Part shown: piece by piece, positions 40,737 through 47,940 of the stretch
Layout of the letters: each line of letters opens with the position of its first letter
How positions within the stretch are numbered: the stretch's first letter is position 1
Source: a virus
Length of the DNA: 50,832 bases
IMG/VR virus record: IMGVR_UViG_3300009506_000047
Location: 1 to 50,832 of that record
Strand: one strand, 5' to 3'
Position numbers and translations under genes: made by a program
Notes under the pieces: model-generated
Databases searched by the model: none
Told to the model about the DNA's origin: nothing
The model's input: the letters and a program-made list of their open reading frames with translations, nothing else

Positions 40737-40917
40737 TCCCTCTTACATATTCAGCTATTTCACCGACTATCTCTTTATATGCCTGTTCCAATACAGATGT
40801 ATCCAGCCCTTCTGGAATATCTTCATCATCTGCTATATTATGTTCATCATAGAATAACTCGAGCAGTTCCAGATAGGTATCAATTTTGTTTGCTATTTCA
40901 AGTCTGCGTTCAATCAT
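40708..40917 (-). CDS. Hypothetical acidic protein, 69 aa
   Basis: MIERRLEIANKIDTYLELLELFYDEHNIAD..., strongly acidic and helical. Starts with an ATGA overlap with paralogue B and ends within the ParB-like gene start. Possibly a partner or inhibitor of a nucleic-acid binding neighbour; not recognised. Confidence 0.6.
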   Translation of the reverse strand: MIERRLEIANKIDTYLELLELFYDEHNIADDEDIPEGLDTSVLEQAYKEIVGEIAEYVRGNDDTKASGC

Positions 40918-41126
40918 TTATACCCCATTTCCAGATTGATGTTACTATCTTCTGCCATAATTGACTTGCCATCCGACTTGCTTGCATATTCAACAATAAC
41001 CTCCGGTTCAAGCATCGCGATTGCCTTTTGTATCTGAAATTCCAGTGCCATGATGCGACATTTCATTGCCATTATATCAGATAGCGCCTCGCCAAGTATT
41101 TGAGTAACTTCATTTTGTGAATTCAT
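40914..41126 (-). CDS. Small coiled-coil protein, 70 aa, paralogue B
   Basis: MNSQNEVTQILGEALSDIMA ... ALEFQIQKAIAML and an end NINLEMGYK. Very similar to the 69-residue protein before terS. Its ATG directly follows the stop of the 40-residue membrane peptide. Confidence 0.7.
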   Translation of the reverse strand: MNSQNEVTQILGEALSDIMAMKCRIMALEFQIQKAIAMLEPEVIVEYASKSDGKSIMAEDSNINLEMGYK

Positions 41127-41249
41127 TTAATATGCCCTCACGATTAGAATAACGCCAGCGATAAACAAAATAAGGATGATAGCAGCAATAAGGCAGCTCT
41201 TCCAGAATAAATTTGCAAAGGCATCAGAAACGCGTTGTATGATTTTCAT
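41127..41249 (-). CDS. Small membrane protein, 40 aa (possible holin)
   Basis: MKIIQRVSDAFANLFWKSC followed by a hydrophobic helix (about residues 20-37, LIAAIILILFIAGVILIV) and RAY. ATGA overlap with the previous gene and TAA-ATG contact with the next make it convincing. One TM with a basic amphipathic N-terminus fits a pinholin-like or lysis-accessory peptide, but the early-gene location argues against a late holin. Confidence 0.6.
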   Translation of the reverse strand: MKIIQRVSDAFANLFWKSCLIAAIILILFIAGVILIVRAY

Positions 41250-41437
41250 ATCAAGCCCTTCTTCCGCCATACTGACGCACATCCTGCGACAAAGTCTAGA
41301 AATCCCCGGAAATATTCATGAGTTTGTGAACCTGTATCGGCTAGACTGTATAGCGTAGAATCACTCACCCACATACTAAGTATGGCCGAATGATTCAGGA
41401 TTTTATCTATCGTTTCTCTTTGGTTCAACTTTGACAA
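41246..41437 (-). CDS. Hypothetical protein, 63 aa
   Basis: Probably begins at the TTG at 41437 behind GAGGACATTGAAAT. Sequence includes ILNHSAILSMWVSDSTLYSLADTG and a basic end WRKKGLI. Starts inside the upstream gene (35-nt overlap). Unknown function. Confidence 0.5.
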   Translation of the reverse strand: MSKLNQRETIDKILNHSAILSMWVSDSTLYSLADTGSQTHEYFRGFLDFVAGCASVWRKKGLI

Positions 41438-41579
41438 ATTTCAATGTCCTCAATTCCCTAACTCTATCAATCTCATCTATCTGTAAATCGAAGCCTTGCC
41501 GCGTCATAAATGCCTTATATGCGGCCTCGAATTTGCGGTCAATATGCTTGCTGGAATAGGTTAGTTTAACTTCGTTCAT
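41403..41579 (-). CDS. Hypothetical protein, 58 aa
   Basis: MNEVKLTYSSKHIDRKFEAA followed by helical basic sequence ending VEPKRNDR. ATGA overlap with the preceding gene. No domain recognised. Confidence 0.55.
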   Translation of the reverse strand: MNEVKLTYSSKHIDRKFEAAYKAFMTRQGFDLQIDEIDRVRELRTLKFVKVEPKRNDR

Positions 41580-41815
41580 TTCTGTGCCTCCTGGACCATC
41601 TGCTGCACTTCCTGAATGATAATCTCAATGCCTTTGCGGATGCCCTTGACAGCCTCTTCCATTGCGTCATAATCCAACTTGATATTGATTAGCATACCGG
41701 CATAGGTAAAAGAAAGCTCAACATATTCTTTTGCTCCATGCGCCTCAATGGTAGGTATGCCTGAGGCGATAATTTGTTCTACCAATTTATCCAATGATTT
41801 AATATTCATAGCCAA
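41576..41815 (-). CDS. Hypothetical protein, 79 aa
   Basis: MAMNIKSLDKLVEQIIASGI, a beta hairpin (YVELSFTYAGMLINIKL) and a long helix (IEIIIQEVQQMVQEAQK). Soluble, unrecognised. Overlaps the upstream gene by 10 nt. Confidence 0.6.
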   Translation of the reverse strand: MAMNIKSLDKLVEQIIASGIPTIEAHGAKEYVELSFTYAGMLINIKLDYDAMEEAVKGIRKGIEIIIQEVQQMVQEAQK

Positions 41816-42033
41816 TCCCCTTTTACTTTATCTAATTCTACCAATATTTCCCTGCTTGACCTACGTTCCATATTTGTGACATCCATAGTCCGCATAATAA
41901 CATAGCGACTATTTGCACACTTCCATGATACCCGGCAACCTTCTGATTCCATGCGCCTGAATATATCTGTAAGCTCAGACTTATATAACGGCTTGGTAAT
42001 CGGTATTGTTTTGATATTTTCCTGTATTGCCAT
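41806..42033 (-). CDS. Hypothetical protein, 75 aa
   Basis: Starts MAIQENIKTIPITKPLYKSE. The centre FRRMESEGCRVSWKCANSRYVIM suggests a small alpha/beta nucleic-acid binding fold, but this is only impression. ATG at 42033 preferred over an upstream GTG. Confidence 0.55.
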   Translation of the reverse strand: MAIQENIKTIPITKPLYKSELTDIFRRMESEGCRVSWKCANSRYVIMRTMDVTNMERRSSREILVELDKVKGDWL

Positions 42034-42112
42034 TAATTTTACCCGCCTTGCCAAACTTGCCACGCCTGGCTTGCTTGCGCTTTTTTATTTTTGGCTTAGG
42101 TTTCTTTTTCAT
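41981..42112 (-). CDS. Very basic peptide, 43 aa
   Basis: MKKKPKPKIKKRKQARRGKF and then a polar tail. About 40 percent lysine plus arginine in the first half suggests nucleic-acid binding. It overlaps the start of the 75-residue gene by 53 nt in another frame, and its ribosome site (GGGGTTC) is weak. Confidence 0.45.
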   Translation of the reverse strand: MKKKPKPKIKKRKQARRGKFGKAGKINGNTGKYQNNTDYQAVI

Positions 42113-42131
42113 TTATAGAACCCCGAATCGT

Positions 42132-42605
42132 TTAATCCCGTTCATCTATTGCCTCGGCAGAAATGCCAGCTATTTTGATAAGAGCGGCTTTATAAGATTT
42201 CATTTTCGCAGTCGTATCCGTATTCTCATTCCACAATGTGGCATATCGGAGTTTGAGGTCATCTAATGATTTTTGTAGCTCAGCATCCGGGATTGCTGTT
42301 GACTTTTGTGGTTCCGCCTTCTCTTCTGCCAATAATGGTGTATCATGCTTTTCACCAAGCATATAATAGCCATGCGCCTCAATCTCATTGTCTATTAGTT
42401 TCCAGAATTTGTCAAATGCAATCCTATCATTAGTAATTAAATGTCGCCACTCTGGATTAACTTTTGCAGCTATTTCTGAATACATAGCAGATAAATTTAT
42501 TCCTTTTTCCCTTAATTCTACTGTTGTAAAATCATGCGGAACGGAAAGAAACGGCTGTAAATTATTTTCTCTCAATACTTCCACTGTCGCTTCGGCTATT
42601 GTCAT
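42132..42605 (-). CDS. Hypothetical protein, 157 aa
   Basis: Helical soluble protein: MTIAEATVEVLRENNLQPFL, PEWRHLITNDRIAFDKFWKL and a coiled C-terminal part (ELQKSLDDLKLRYATLWNEN). I prefer the ATG at 42605, which has the better spacing to AGGGG, over one 6 nt upstream. Driven by the promoter at 42673..42700. Confidence 0.6.
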   Translation of the reverse strand: MTIAEATVEVLRENNLQPFLSVPHDFTTVELREKGINLSAMYSEIAAKVNPEWRHLITNDRIAFDKFWKLIDNEIEAHGYYMLGEKHDTPLLAEEKAEPQKSTAIPDAELQKSLDDLKLRYATLWNENTDTTAKMKSYKAALIKIAGISAEAIDERD

Positions 42606-42672
42606 GGTCATTCCCCTTTTTATTAATGCAGGCTATACCCCCCGGCGAGGGTCTAATACAAGGTACATTTAT

Positions 42673-42700
42673 ATTATATAACTTTTTTCTATTTTGTCAA
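42673..42700 (-). promoter_or_regulatory. Strong sigma70 promoter
   Basis: TTGACA-16 bp-TATAAT, both boxes perfect. Lies in the gap before the 157-residue gene and reads towards the small-gene, mom-like and winged-helix block. Confidence 0.85.
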
Positions 42701-42756
42701 TAAGTTTTTCTAGGCACTACCTTAAAAATGTTTACCATAATTTCATTTGGTATCAT
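42697..42756 (-). CDS. Doubtful peptide, 19 aa
   Basis: MIPNEIMVNIFKVVPRKTY starts with an ATGA overlap to the DUF488 gene but runs into the -35 box of the next promoter. Real only if coupled translation occurs. Confidence 0.25.
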   Translation of the reverse strand: MIPNEIMVNIFKVVPRKTY

Positions 42757-43265
42757 AAATGCACCACCTTCCAATCATCGCCCAATATTTCAGCCAACTT
42801 GTCTGCCAGAATAGACCTATGACATTTCGCATGGTCTATCTCAGCACAAAGTAAACATGTTGGTTTACCTATAGCGAATATGTCATCAATAGAAATATTG
42901 ATCTGTTCCCTATTTCGGTGCAGGAATCTTTTATACTGTTGTGGCCAGTCATTCCTAAAATAGTTCCCATAAAATGACCAATGCTCATAGCCAATGCCAT
43001 GCTCATTCAATAATTTCTGAATAGGCTCGCCTGGCCTATATTGATATAATCTTGCCCCGCTATCATGTCGCCGGACGTCAATAATAAATCTTACTCCTGC
43101 ATCTTTGAGAATCTTTATCAACTCGTCAGGCTTCCTATTGCCGTACCCGATTGTATATAGCTTATCATCTGTCATAAAGCCCGCATCCTGAGCCAGGTTT
43201 AAATCCTCAATATCTGCCCTATCATTTATTTGTCCTATGCCGATATTATTAACTTTACCTTTCAT
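42753..43265 (-). CDS. DUF488 family protein, 170 aa
   Basis: The family core starts at KLYTIGYGNRKPDELIKILK, continues IDVRRHDSG, YRPGEPIQKLLNEHGIGYEHW and ends TCLLCAEIDHAKCHRSILADKL, with the CxxC...CHR residues typical of DUF488. Biochemical role unknown; such genes are scattered among bacteria and phages. First about 33 residues are an extra N-terminal part. Confidence 0.85.
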   Translation of the reverse strand: MKGKVNNIGIGQINDRADIEDLNLAQDAGFMTDDKLYTIGYGNRKPDELIKILKDAGVRFIIDVRRHDSGARLYQYRPGEPIQKLLNEHGIGYEHWSFYGNYFRNDWPQQYKRFLHRNREQINISIDDIFAIGKPTCLLCAEIDHAKCHRSILADKLAEILGDDWKVVHL

Positions 43266-43280
43266 CTAATCACCATCCTT
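43263..43280 (-). repeat. Gene-junction box, copy 1
   Basis: AAGGATGGTGATTAGATG: encodes KDGD-stop of one gene, provides its SD-like AAGGA and starts the next. Exact copies at 43524..43541 and 43806..43823. Confidence 0.85.
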
Positions 43281-43526
43281 TATCCGCTCCGGCCACAACC
43301 CAAATGCCTTCAATTTGGGCATCGCCCATCTCTGGGCATCTAGGATTGACATATCAAGTAATTCTGCCAACTTGCCTATACTTATATTGCCATTGGCATA
43401 TTCCTTGAAGTATTCCTCTTGTTTGTCAGCATCAGCCCATAGTAAATCTGCTGCACTAACTTGATAAAATCCCGCCATGGTATCCCTTAACTTATTGGCG
43501 ACTTTTTCCGACATTTCGACTTTCAT
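43266..43526 (-). CDS. UPF0175-like small protein, 86 aa
   Basis: MKVEMSEKVANKLRDTMAGF ... EEYFKEYANGNISIGKLAELLDMSILDAQRW resembles UPF0175 proteins, some of which are antitoxin or regulator components with a helix-turn-helix-like NGxISxGKxAELLxMS box. No partner toxin is evident. Ends with KDGD. Confidence 0.65.
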   Translation of the reverse strand: MKVEMSEKVANKLRDTMAGFYQVSAADLLWADADKQEEYFKEYANGNISIGKLAELLDMSILDAQRWAMPKLKAFGLWPERIKDGD

Positions 43527-43541
43527 CTAATCACCATCCTT
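43524..43541 (-). repeat. Gene-junction box, copy 2
   Basis: Same 18 bases as 43263..43280, again encoding KDGD-stop and the next ATG. Confidence 0.85.
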
Positions 43542-43808
43542 GTATTCACATTTCAAAAGATATGCCAGCATCCCTTTGATAAGTCCTTCTTGTACTTTAT
43601 CCCTATCAATCTTCATTTGTTTGGCTGTATAGCGCATCACTTCCCGGCCGCAATATTCAGCGATAAAGCACCATGCCTTTTCACAATCACATTCTTTTGA
43701 GTCCGCCCCATGCTCGCACATAGTTGCCTCGTAGCCAAAGTAGAACTTATGATGTCCTGCGGATGCTCCGGCATAGTCACTGGCATGATAAAAGTCAACT
43801 TTTGCCAT
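43527..43808 (-). CDS. Cysteine-containing hypothetical protein, 93 aa
   Basis: MAKVDFYHASDYAGASAGHH ... ATMCEHGADSKECDCEKAWC shows four clustered cysteines and a histidine that could bind metal. Then a helical tail ending KDGD. Function unknown. Confidence 0.65.
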   Translation of the reverse strand: MAKVDFYHASDYAGASAGHHKFYFGYEATMCEHGADSKECDCEKAWCFIAEYCGREVMRYTAKQMKIDRDKVQEGLIKGMLAYLLKCEYKDGD

Positions 43809-43823
43809 CTAATCACCATCCTT
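43806..43823 (-). repeat. Gene-junction box, copy 3
   Basis: Same 18 bases, here lying after a TAA stop instead of encoding KDGD. Confidence 0.8.
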
Positions 43824-44011
43824 TACACTCCGCACCAATCAGCCAATTCGCGGATCGCCATCTCATATTCCTCAGCCGTCAGGTTAAACTTTTCCAGAAT
43901 AGACCTACCTATTCTATACTCATTCATCCCTGTGCCTATCTTCCACTTGCGGAACAGCCCCCGCCAGTCATCCCGTTGAAGTTGCTGTAGTTCAAATAGT
44001 TTATCGGTCAT
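43823..44011 (-). CDS. Hypothetical protein, 62 aa
   Basis: Starts MTDKLFELQQLQRDDWRGLF at 44011 behind AAGGAGACAACCA, inside the end of the HNH gene. Helical, with NEYRIGRSILEKFNLTAEEY. No family recognised. Confidence 0.6.
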   Translation of the reverse strand: MTDKLFELQQLQRDDWRGLFRKWKIGTGMNEYRIGRSILEKFNLTAEEYEMAIRELADWCGV

Positions 44012-44492
44012 TGGTTGTCTCCTTATCGTGGAATTTTGCGTGACAATTGGCGCACAACACAATCAAATCTCCTGCTAATTCCTGCCCCAATCGCCCATAC
44101 GTCCTGTGGTGAGTGTGAAGCTCACCATCTTTATTACATAGCTGACAACGGTTGCCAGCCCATTGTTTGGCTTTTACTGATAGCTCTTTCCAATGGTCTG
44201 ATTGAAGATACTCTTGGTAGCTGCCATAACCTGCAAAAGAAGGTTTCTCTTTGAATTCATTAATTGCTTTTTTAGCATCCTCGATAAATCCAGCCAATCT
44301 GCAATTTTCACCACCAGGGTCGCATAGACTAGAGCCAGATTCATCAGCACATCTGGAATTTGTGCCAGCCTTTATCAAATATGGGCAACTATCCAGGCAT
44401 ATAACCCCTATCCCCTCTATTAAGCCACCACTTTTATGAATATCACTTTCTCTGCAAGTTATTTGCACCGTGTTATATGTCCATCTGCTCAT
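44001..44492 (-). CDS. HNH endonuclease, 163 aa
   Basis: C-terminal HNH domain: NRCQLC...ELHTHHRTYGRLGQE and LIVLCANCHAKFHDK, i.e. CxxC, HHxxY and CxxCHxxxH. The N-terminal part has additional cysteine clusters (CLDSCPYL, SLCDPGGENC), possibly a second zinc site. May cut DNA during packaging, or be a stand-alone homing-type enzyme. Located behind the primase-helicase. Confidence 0.85.
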   Translation of the reverse strand: MSRWTYNTVQITCRESDIHKSGGLIEGIGVICLDSCPYLIKAGTNSRCADESGSSLCDPGGENCRLAGFIEDAKKAINEFKEKPSFAGYGSYQEYLQSDHWKELSVKAKQWAGNRCQLCNKDGELHTHHRTYGRLGQELAGDLIVLCANCHAKFHDKETTNDR

Positions 44493-44496
44493 TTTC

Positions 44497-46299
44497 TCAC
44501 CTCACTGTAGGCACTAGCCTTGCGCTAGTTTGTAAGAACATTAAATCCTCATATTCCCCGACATTATAACCATGTGATGCCTTTAATAAATATAGCTTCC
44601 TAAACTGTTTTTCCTCTTCTTCTTTTGCCAGGCCGAGAATAATTCTGGCATCAGCATCAATAATTCCTGAATCTCTGGCAAAACCAAGCCTAACTTCACC
44701 GTTCATGCCCTGCCTACTGTATTGCACAAGTCCCAAGACAGCTACATCTTTTTCTTTGGCAAATTTAACAATATCATTTGATACTTTGGACATCTTGACG
44801 TAAGGATCCCCCTTCTCCTGCACCAGACCAATATAATCTATAATGACCAGTCCGATTTGTTCCGGGCATTGTTCATATATTCTAACTATTTCATCAACTG
44901 GAACCGGGCCAGAGTCCACGCAAAAGATTTTATTATATGGCTTTGTTTTTAGTTTGTTGACCAAATACTCAGCATCATTCTTTCTGTAGGCATCCTCTAC
45001 TTCAAAAGGCGATATGATATTTAACATGCTCAACATTCTGAAATAAAGCCGCATAGGAGACATCTCCAATGAAATCATCAAAGAACCAATCCCTTGTTGC
45101 TCAATTAAATTTAATTGGATGCTCTGTGCTAATGCAGTCTTGCCTACACCAGTAAATGCTTGAATATATGCCACCTCTCCGGGACCCAAGCCCCCAGAAT
45201 TCTTATCTATTTTAGGATAACCAAACTTTATTCGCCGCTTGTCCATATCCTTGATATAGTCTGCGGCTACTTTATGAGCATGTTCCCATGTCATAAACTC
45301 GTAATCTCGTTTTTGCAAGTCTTTATATTTGTAAATATCAGCTACTGTTTTAATGATTTTATCTTTTGGGTACTTAGGATCACTTTGTAGCGGTGGTGTA
45401 TTATTCAAATCCCATGCTAAAAAAATCTCAAGAGCTATATCTTGCGGAATTCCTTTGGATTTAAGGTAGCCAATTAGCCTAGTTAGCGATGGAGTCCGTT
45501 CTCCTACCCCTAAGCCACCGGATATAAGTTTTGATACCCATTTATCTTCATCCGACAATATTCGGGTTTCTTCTGTTGGCTCTGGTCTTGATACCAGTTT
45601 GACCATATCGGCTAATTTACCGAAGTATTCATCCGGGTAAATCTTCCGGTCAATATCTAACCGCATCTCTTTTGCCAGCCATTTAATATCATTGACATTT
45701 TTACATAAAAGGATTTCATCCGGTGTCAATTCAATTTTATAAAGCCCTTCGCCTCTATGCTTTGTATTCGATAATCTAAATAGTCTCACCTTGTCATATA
45801 ATGATATATCTGTAATGGTGTCACCTGATAACTCTCTGGCCAATTCTTTAGACTGCAAATTAAATTTTCCAGATGGCACAAGACCGAAAAGTTCCGTTGG
45901 TACACCAATATGAAAACCTTTTTCCCCTGAGAAATAACACCTTATCAATTCATCAATGTTGAGCTCAAATATCAACATCAACCTATTGAGTATATCCTGT
46001 GCTTTCTGGAGCGACTTTTCCAATTCCTTTTCATCTGAGTCTATATCCAGCCAGATAAAGTCGCTGTATAAATCCCCGTCATATCCTTCTACTGTTCGCT
46101 TATCGTATTTCTTTGGTGCTTCGATATTGACGTATTTATGGAATTCCTCAGTGAATCTAAAATGGCTACGATAACACTCGAATCTATTGGATTTGTCAAT
46201 TATCCCGTTAATTTCAGAAAGTTTAACGACCCTATCTCTTGGTGCTTTCCCCAATCCACCAGTAACCAATTCGCAATATTCAAACTCAGAATACTTCAT
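44497..46299 (-). CDS. Primase-helicase fusion, 600 aa
   Basis: N-terminal archaeo-eukaryotic-type primase: WLDIDSDE (85-89) metal acids, SGEKGFHIGV (124-133), and RLFRLSNTKH (173-181). A PriCT-like segment follows (about 260-305). The C-terminal half is a RecA-fold DnaB/Twinkle-type helicase with Walker A AFTGVGKT (381-388), Walker B VIIDYIG (485-491) and motif LVQYSRQG. The gene directly follows the O-like initiator with a 4-nt overlap, so one operon supplies origin recognition, priming and unwinding. Confidence 0.85.
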   Translation of the reverse strand: MKYSEFEYCELVTGGLGKAPRDRVVKLSEINGIIDKSNRFECYRSHFRFTEEFHKYVNIEAPKKYDKRTVEGYDGDLYSDFIWLDIDSDEKELEKSLQKAQDILNRLMLIFELNIDELIRCYFSGEKGFHIGVPTELFGLVPSGKFNLQSKELARELSGDTITDISLYDKVRLFRLSNTKHRGEGLYKIELTPDEILLCKNVNDIKWLAKEMRLDIDRKIYPDEYFGKLADMVKLVSRPEPTEETRILSDEDKWVSKLISGGLGVGERTPSLTRLIGYLKSKGIPQDIALEIFLAWDLNNTPPLQSDPKYPKDKIIKTVADIYKYKDLQKRDYEFMTWEHAHKVAADYIKDMDKRRIKFGYPKIDKNSGGLGPGEVAYIQAFTGVGKTALAQSIQLNLIEQQGIGSLMISLEMSPMRLYFRMLSMLNIISPFEVEDAYRKNDAEYLVNKLKTKPYNKIFCVDSGPVPVDEIVRIYEQCPEQIGLVIIDYIGLVQEKGDPYVKMSKVSNDIVKFAKEKDVAVLGLVQYSRQGMNGEVRLGFARDSGIIDADARIILGLAKEEEEKQFRKLYLLKASHGYNVGEYEDLMFLQTSARLVPTVR

Positions 46300-47420
46300 G
46301 ATGTCACCTCGCCCTTTTTAGTAAATATATCTTTTTGTTCAATCCAAAATTGGGCGTTATGCCCGACATCCTCAGCGAATTTATCATCATACTCATTGAA
46401 GTATTCCAAGATTATATTAATATTTTTTAACGCTATGACAGGTGAAGCATTATCTAAATAGCCCTGCTCAAACTGTAGCTTCCAAACTTTTGTTTGACTA
46501 ACAGCATCTTTATACTTGCGCTCTTCATTGGTTAGTTGTTTTTCGGCAGGCTTTTCTGTGCCATTAATTCCCCATGATGGATTCTCTGCCCATTTGACAA
46601 CACGATTCATAATATCATCTGCACTTTTCGGCTTCGGGTCTAATATATCAGGCATCCTATCAATGGCTTCCAGAAGCCTGTTGACATCACCAATAACCTC
46701 AAGTGCTTTTCTTATAGCAGTATGACTTGGCGGTTGCGTTGTATGGCAAGAGTATTTGTTCAGAATAGCACCACCGATCCGCGTTGCAAAGTTTGTGTAT
46801 GTGGCCACCTGTTCCTTGACTTCTTCATTATCAACAACGGCAACTTCCTTGCTGTCTGTAGTTGTTTTTATATTGTTTTTAATACTGTCTTTAGGCGACG
46901 GCAAACCTTCATCATCATTGGGTTTAGACCCTGCATAGTATCCCTGTGGGTAATACGATAGTATCCCTGTGGGGGATACATTGGTATCCCTGTGGGGGAT
47001 ACATAGTATATCTGTAGGTAATAAAGTATCCCTACCAGTTATACTCTTTGTGTTGTCATTTGCAAGATTAAAAGCAAGTAATTCTTTAGCGGATTTGGCA
47101 TCATAACCCAAGACCGGGGGGATCCTCCATTCATCATAATTTTTGTTCAACATGAAGGTTTTCATATCTTCATTCAGATGAATAACCCTGGCTGTATGTA
47201 ATTGATGGAGATAATATTTGATTTTTGGCTGAGGAATTCCAGCAATACATAAATCATTCCAATATCTTAAAGTAACTGCTTTCTTATTGCAACCATAAGA
47301 ATATCGGATTATAAATTGGATGATTCTTTGCTGTGGTTCCGAAAAGTCTGTGGAGTAAAGAGCTTCTAATAATTCATCAGCTACTTTGGTATAGCCGTTT
47401 TCAATTTGGACATTTGCCAT
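46296..47420 (-). CDS. O-like replication initiator, 374 aa
   Basis: N-terminus MANVQIENGYTKVADELLEA then QRIIQFIIRYSYGCNKKAVT is the winged-helix domain of lambda O-type initiators. The middle contains LPTDILCIPHRDTNVSPTGI, encoded by the iterons, and a polar linker. The C-terminal half (about 215-374) has a helicase-loading type domain with WKLQFEQGYLD. The ATG at 47420 has GGAGGTATTAAA; open sequence upstream is leader. Binds the iterons and recruits the primase-helicase. Promoter at 47541..47569. Confidence 0.85.
   Translation of the reverse strand: MANVQIENGYTKVADELLEALYSTDFSEPQQRIIQFIIRYSYGCNKKAVTLRYWNDLCIAGIPQPKIKYYLHQLHTARVIHLNEDMKTFMLNKNYDEWRIPPVLGYDAKSAKELLAFNLANDNTKSITGRDTLLPTDILCIPHRDTNVSPTGILSYYPQGYYAGSKPNDDEGLPSPKDSIKNNIKTTTDSKEVAVVDNEEVKEQVATYTNFATRIGGAILNKYSCHTTQPPSHTAIRKALEVIGDVNRLLEAIDRMPDILDPKPKSADDIMNRVVKWAENPSWGINGTEKPAEKQLTNEERKYKDAVSQTKVWKLQFEQGYLDNASPVIALKNINIILEYFNEYDDKFAEDVGHNAQFWIEQKDIFTKKGEVTS
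46938..47036. repeat. Replication origin iterons inside O-like gene
   Basis: Four 19-bp copies of GTATCCCCCACAGGGATAC type (46938, 46961, 46984, 47006) and a half copy at 47026, spaced 23, 23, 22 and 20 bp. Each full copy is a dyad GTATCCC-5-GGGATAC. An A/T-rich stretch lies on one side (about 46850-46890), as in lambda ori. Confidence 0.85.
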
Positions 47421-47448
47421 TTTAATACCTCCATCTTTGTGTATGGGG

Positions 47449-47493
47449 GCCGGGTGGTCACAAAGTCGGGTAATGGTGAACCCACCACCCGGC
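47449..47493 (-). promoter_or_regulatory. Leader hairpin of O-like gene
   Basis: GCCGGGTGGT and ACCACCCGGC, perfect 10-bp stem with a 25-nt loop, between promoter and ribosome site of the initiator gene. Confidence 0.65.
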
Positions 47494-47540
47494 AAAAGTT
47501 ATGTTCTGTAGTGATGCAGGTCATGACTCCTGCACTGTTA

Positions 47541-47569
47541 ATTATAGCATAAAAGGGGCGTAAAGTCAA
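47541..47569 (-). promoter_or_regulatory. Promoter of replication operon
   Basis: TTGACT-17 bp-TATAAT. Reads into the O-like gene with a leader of about 110 nt containing a strong hairpin. Confidence 0.85.
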
Positions 47570-47579
47570 TGGTTATGCG

Positions 47580-47774
47580 CTATAAGTAAAAATTTACAAC
47601 CAAAATATAATGATTGAAAGTTATAAATACTCCCAAGACCCTATTGAATATTATCTTAAAAGTATATTTCCCTTTACTCCTGGCCGCCAAAATGCGGAAT
47701 TTTGGTATTCGGTATTCAAACCCCTGCATTCTTCCCCACATATCCATTGATTTACACCGTATATCTCTTGCCAT
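47580..47774 (-). CDS. Small membrane-like protein, 64 aa
   Basis: MARDIRCKSMDMWGRMQGFE, then a basic stretch and a hydrophobic C-terminal segment (IIFNRVLGVFITFNHYILVVN). SD AAAGGAGATATT. Leader duplicates that of the gene at 222..455. Confidence 0.6.
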   Translation of the reverse strand: MARDIRCKSMDMWGRMQGFEYRIPKFRILAARSKGKYTFKIIFNRVLGVFITFNHYILVVNFYL

Positions 47775-47794
47775 AATATCTCCTTTGTGAATAT

Positions 47795-47835
47795 GGGGCC
47801 GGCTCACAGATAAATGCAAACACCCAGCCAGCCCC
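47795..47835 (-). promoter_or_regulatory. GC-rich leader hairpin, copy of 476..499 type
   Basis: GGGGC.GGCT pairs with AGCC.GCCCC (one mismatch), preceded on the minus strand by CCAAAAAATTAAC and followed by ATATT and AAAGGAGA. A second hairpin GGATTCC/GGAATCC lies at 47853..47873. No gene is called in 47836..47940. Confidence 0.6.
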
Positions 47836-47940
47836 GTTGTTAATTTTTTGGAGGATTCCCGCATCAGGAATCCATAGGCTTGCCAGACCATTGAGCATTA
47901 TCGCGGCGTTCACCTCCCTGCGCCTGCAAGAGCCATACAA

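Noticed and set aside
47752-47940. Minus-strand frame of 62 codons before the 64-residue gene
   Set aside because: TTG start, overlaps two leader hairpins and the well-supported start at 47774 in another frame. Looks like leader sequence.
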